A stretch of DNA of 5,275 nt from CAINDI01 sp037127585 (GTDB taxonomy: Bacteria > Verrucomicrobiota > Verrucomicrobiia > Palsa-1439): positions 1 to 5,275 of the forward strand of contig JBAXYB010000161.1 in NCBI GenBank assembly GCA_037127585.1, written 5' to 3'. Positions 5,084 through 5,275 of this stretch are shown here, one piece after another. The notes beneath the pieces were generated by a model. The model had not been told where the DNA came from, did not search any database, and saw only the letters and a program-made list of their open reading frames with translations. The translations under genes were made by a program, and so were the position numbers. Numbering within the stretch: the stretch's first letter is position 1; the number at the start of each line of letters is the position of its first letter.

Positions 5084-5275
5084 AGACGGCGCTATTGCTT
5101 ACGAACTCGGCGGAGACGACTCGCCAATTTGAATTGCTGCTGAGCAAGCAGATCAGCTTCATACCGGTCACACCGCCGGTCGAGCCGTCGCGCGAGAAAT
5201 TCGACGCCCTGTTTGCCACTTGGTTGCGGCTGGCGGATTTGGTGATTATCGACGGGCCGGGACTCGACGCCAATG
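5080..5275 (+). CDS. Protein with a receiver-like N-terminal fold, partial (runs off right edge)
   Basis: The first 65 codons are visible. The ATG overlaps the ketosynthase stop as ATGA and follows a good Shine-Dalgarno site, so the start is well supported and translation is probably coupled. The predicted alternation is strand TALLLTN (3-9), helix AETTRQFELLLSK (11-23), strand ISFIPVT (25-31), helix SREKFDALFATWLRL (37-51) and strand ADLVIID (52-58), followed by GPGLD. This is the order and spacing of a CheY-type receiver, with Asp58 where the phospho-accepting Asp sits. The acidic pair that normally ends strand 1 is replaced by Asn9-Ser10, so metal-dependent phosphorylation is doubtful. It may be a degenerate receiver on an unseen output domain such as an NtrC-like regulator, or another Rossmann-like protein. 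The sequence is too short to decide. Confidence 0.6.
   Translation, partial: MKTALLLTNSAETTRQFELLLSKQISFIPVTPPVEPSREKFDALFATWLRLADLVIIDGPGLDAN

Noticed and set aside
4374..5132. Second plus-strand open frame overlapping the ketosynthase, about 250 codons
   Set aside because: It is Arg/Thr/Ser-rich with no family resemblance, and the ketosynthase frame over the same bases carries all catalytic motifs. It is a frame shadow.
1..5275. CRISPR array, tRNA, rRNA, insertion sequence ends or a defence island
   Set aside because: No regularly spaced direct repeats, cloverleaf-like segments, transposase sequence or defence-associated domains were seen on either strand.

Overview
The window is a compact, gene-dense stretch of a moderately GC-rich bacterial chromosome. 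It holds six protein genes, two of them cut by the window edges, and no RNA genes, insertion sequences, CRISPR arrays or convincing terminators. The genes are ordinary bacterial families: short-chain dehydrogenases, an ICMT-type membrane methyltransferase, an NtrB-like histidine kinase and a FabF-type ketosynthase. The sequence does not fix the taxon. Start-site style (GTG start, short stop/start overlaps, weak Shine-Dalgarno sites) and composition would suit a Gram-negative lineage such as Verrucomicrobiota or a relative, but that is only an impression.

Layout. Bases 1-861 are a minus-strand operon: a classical SDR oxidoreductase (861 to 61), then the first 24 codons of an NAD(P)-dependent epimerase/dehydratase (73 to 1) that overlaps the SDR stop by 13 bp. 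A 61-bp divergent intergenic region (862-922) carries a possible sigma70-type promoter and a small inverted repeat. Bases 923-3608 are a plus-strand pair: an isoprenylcysteine carboxyl methyltransferase-like membrane enzyme, then a 704-residue multi-pass membrane histidine kinase whose GTG start overlaps the methyltransferase stop by 8 bp. A 149-bp gap (3609-3757) holds a good candidate promoter and a long hairpin leader. Next comes a FabF-like beta-ketoacyl-ACP synthase (3758-5083) with an Asn/Gly/His-rich tail. Its stop overlaps by 4 bp (ATGA) the start of a gene running off the right edge, whose N-terminus looks like a response-regulator receiver fold lacking the usual acidic pair.

How the genes may work together. 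The methyltransferase and kinase are probably co-transcribed and translationally coupled. The kinase belongs by its H-box to the NtrB/AtoS-like group, whose partners are often NtrC-type regulators, but no complete response regulator is in view. The ketosynthase and the receiver-like gene form a second coupled pair behind their own promoter. Links between the pairs (envelope lipid chemistry under two-component control) are inference.

The most notable points are the structured leader before the ketosynthase with its start-stop codon pair, the unusual Gly-Cys-Asp-Cys active-site segment of the ketosynthase, the purine-rich repeat that encodes its tail and also supplies the next gene's ribosome-binding site, the degenerate receiver, and a sharp change in G-over-C strand bias near 3.0-3.6 kb.
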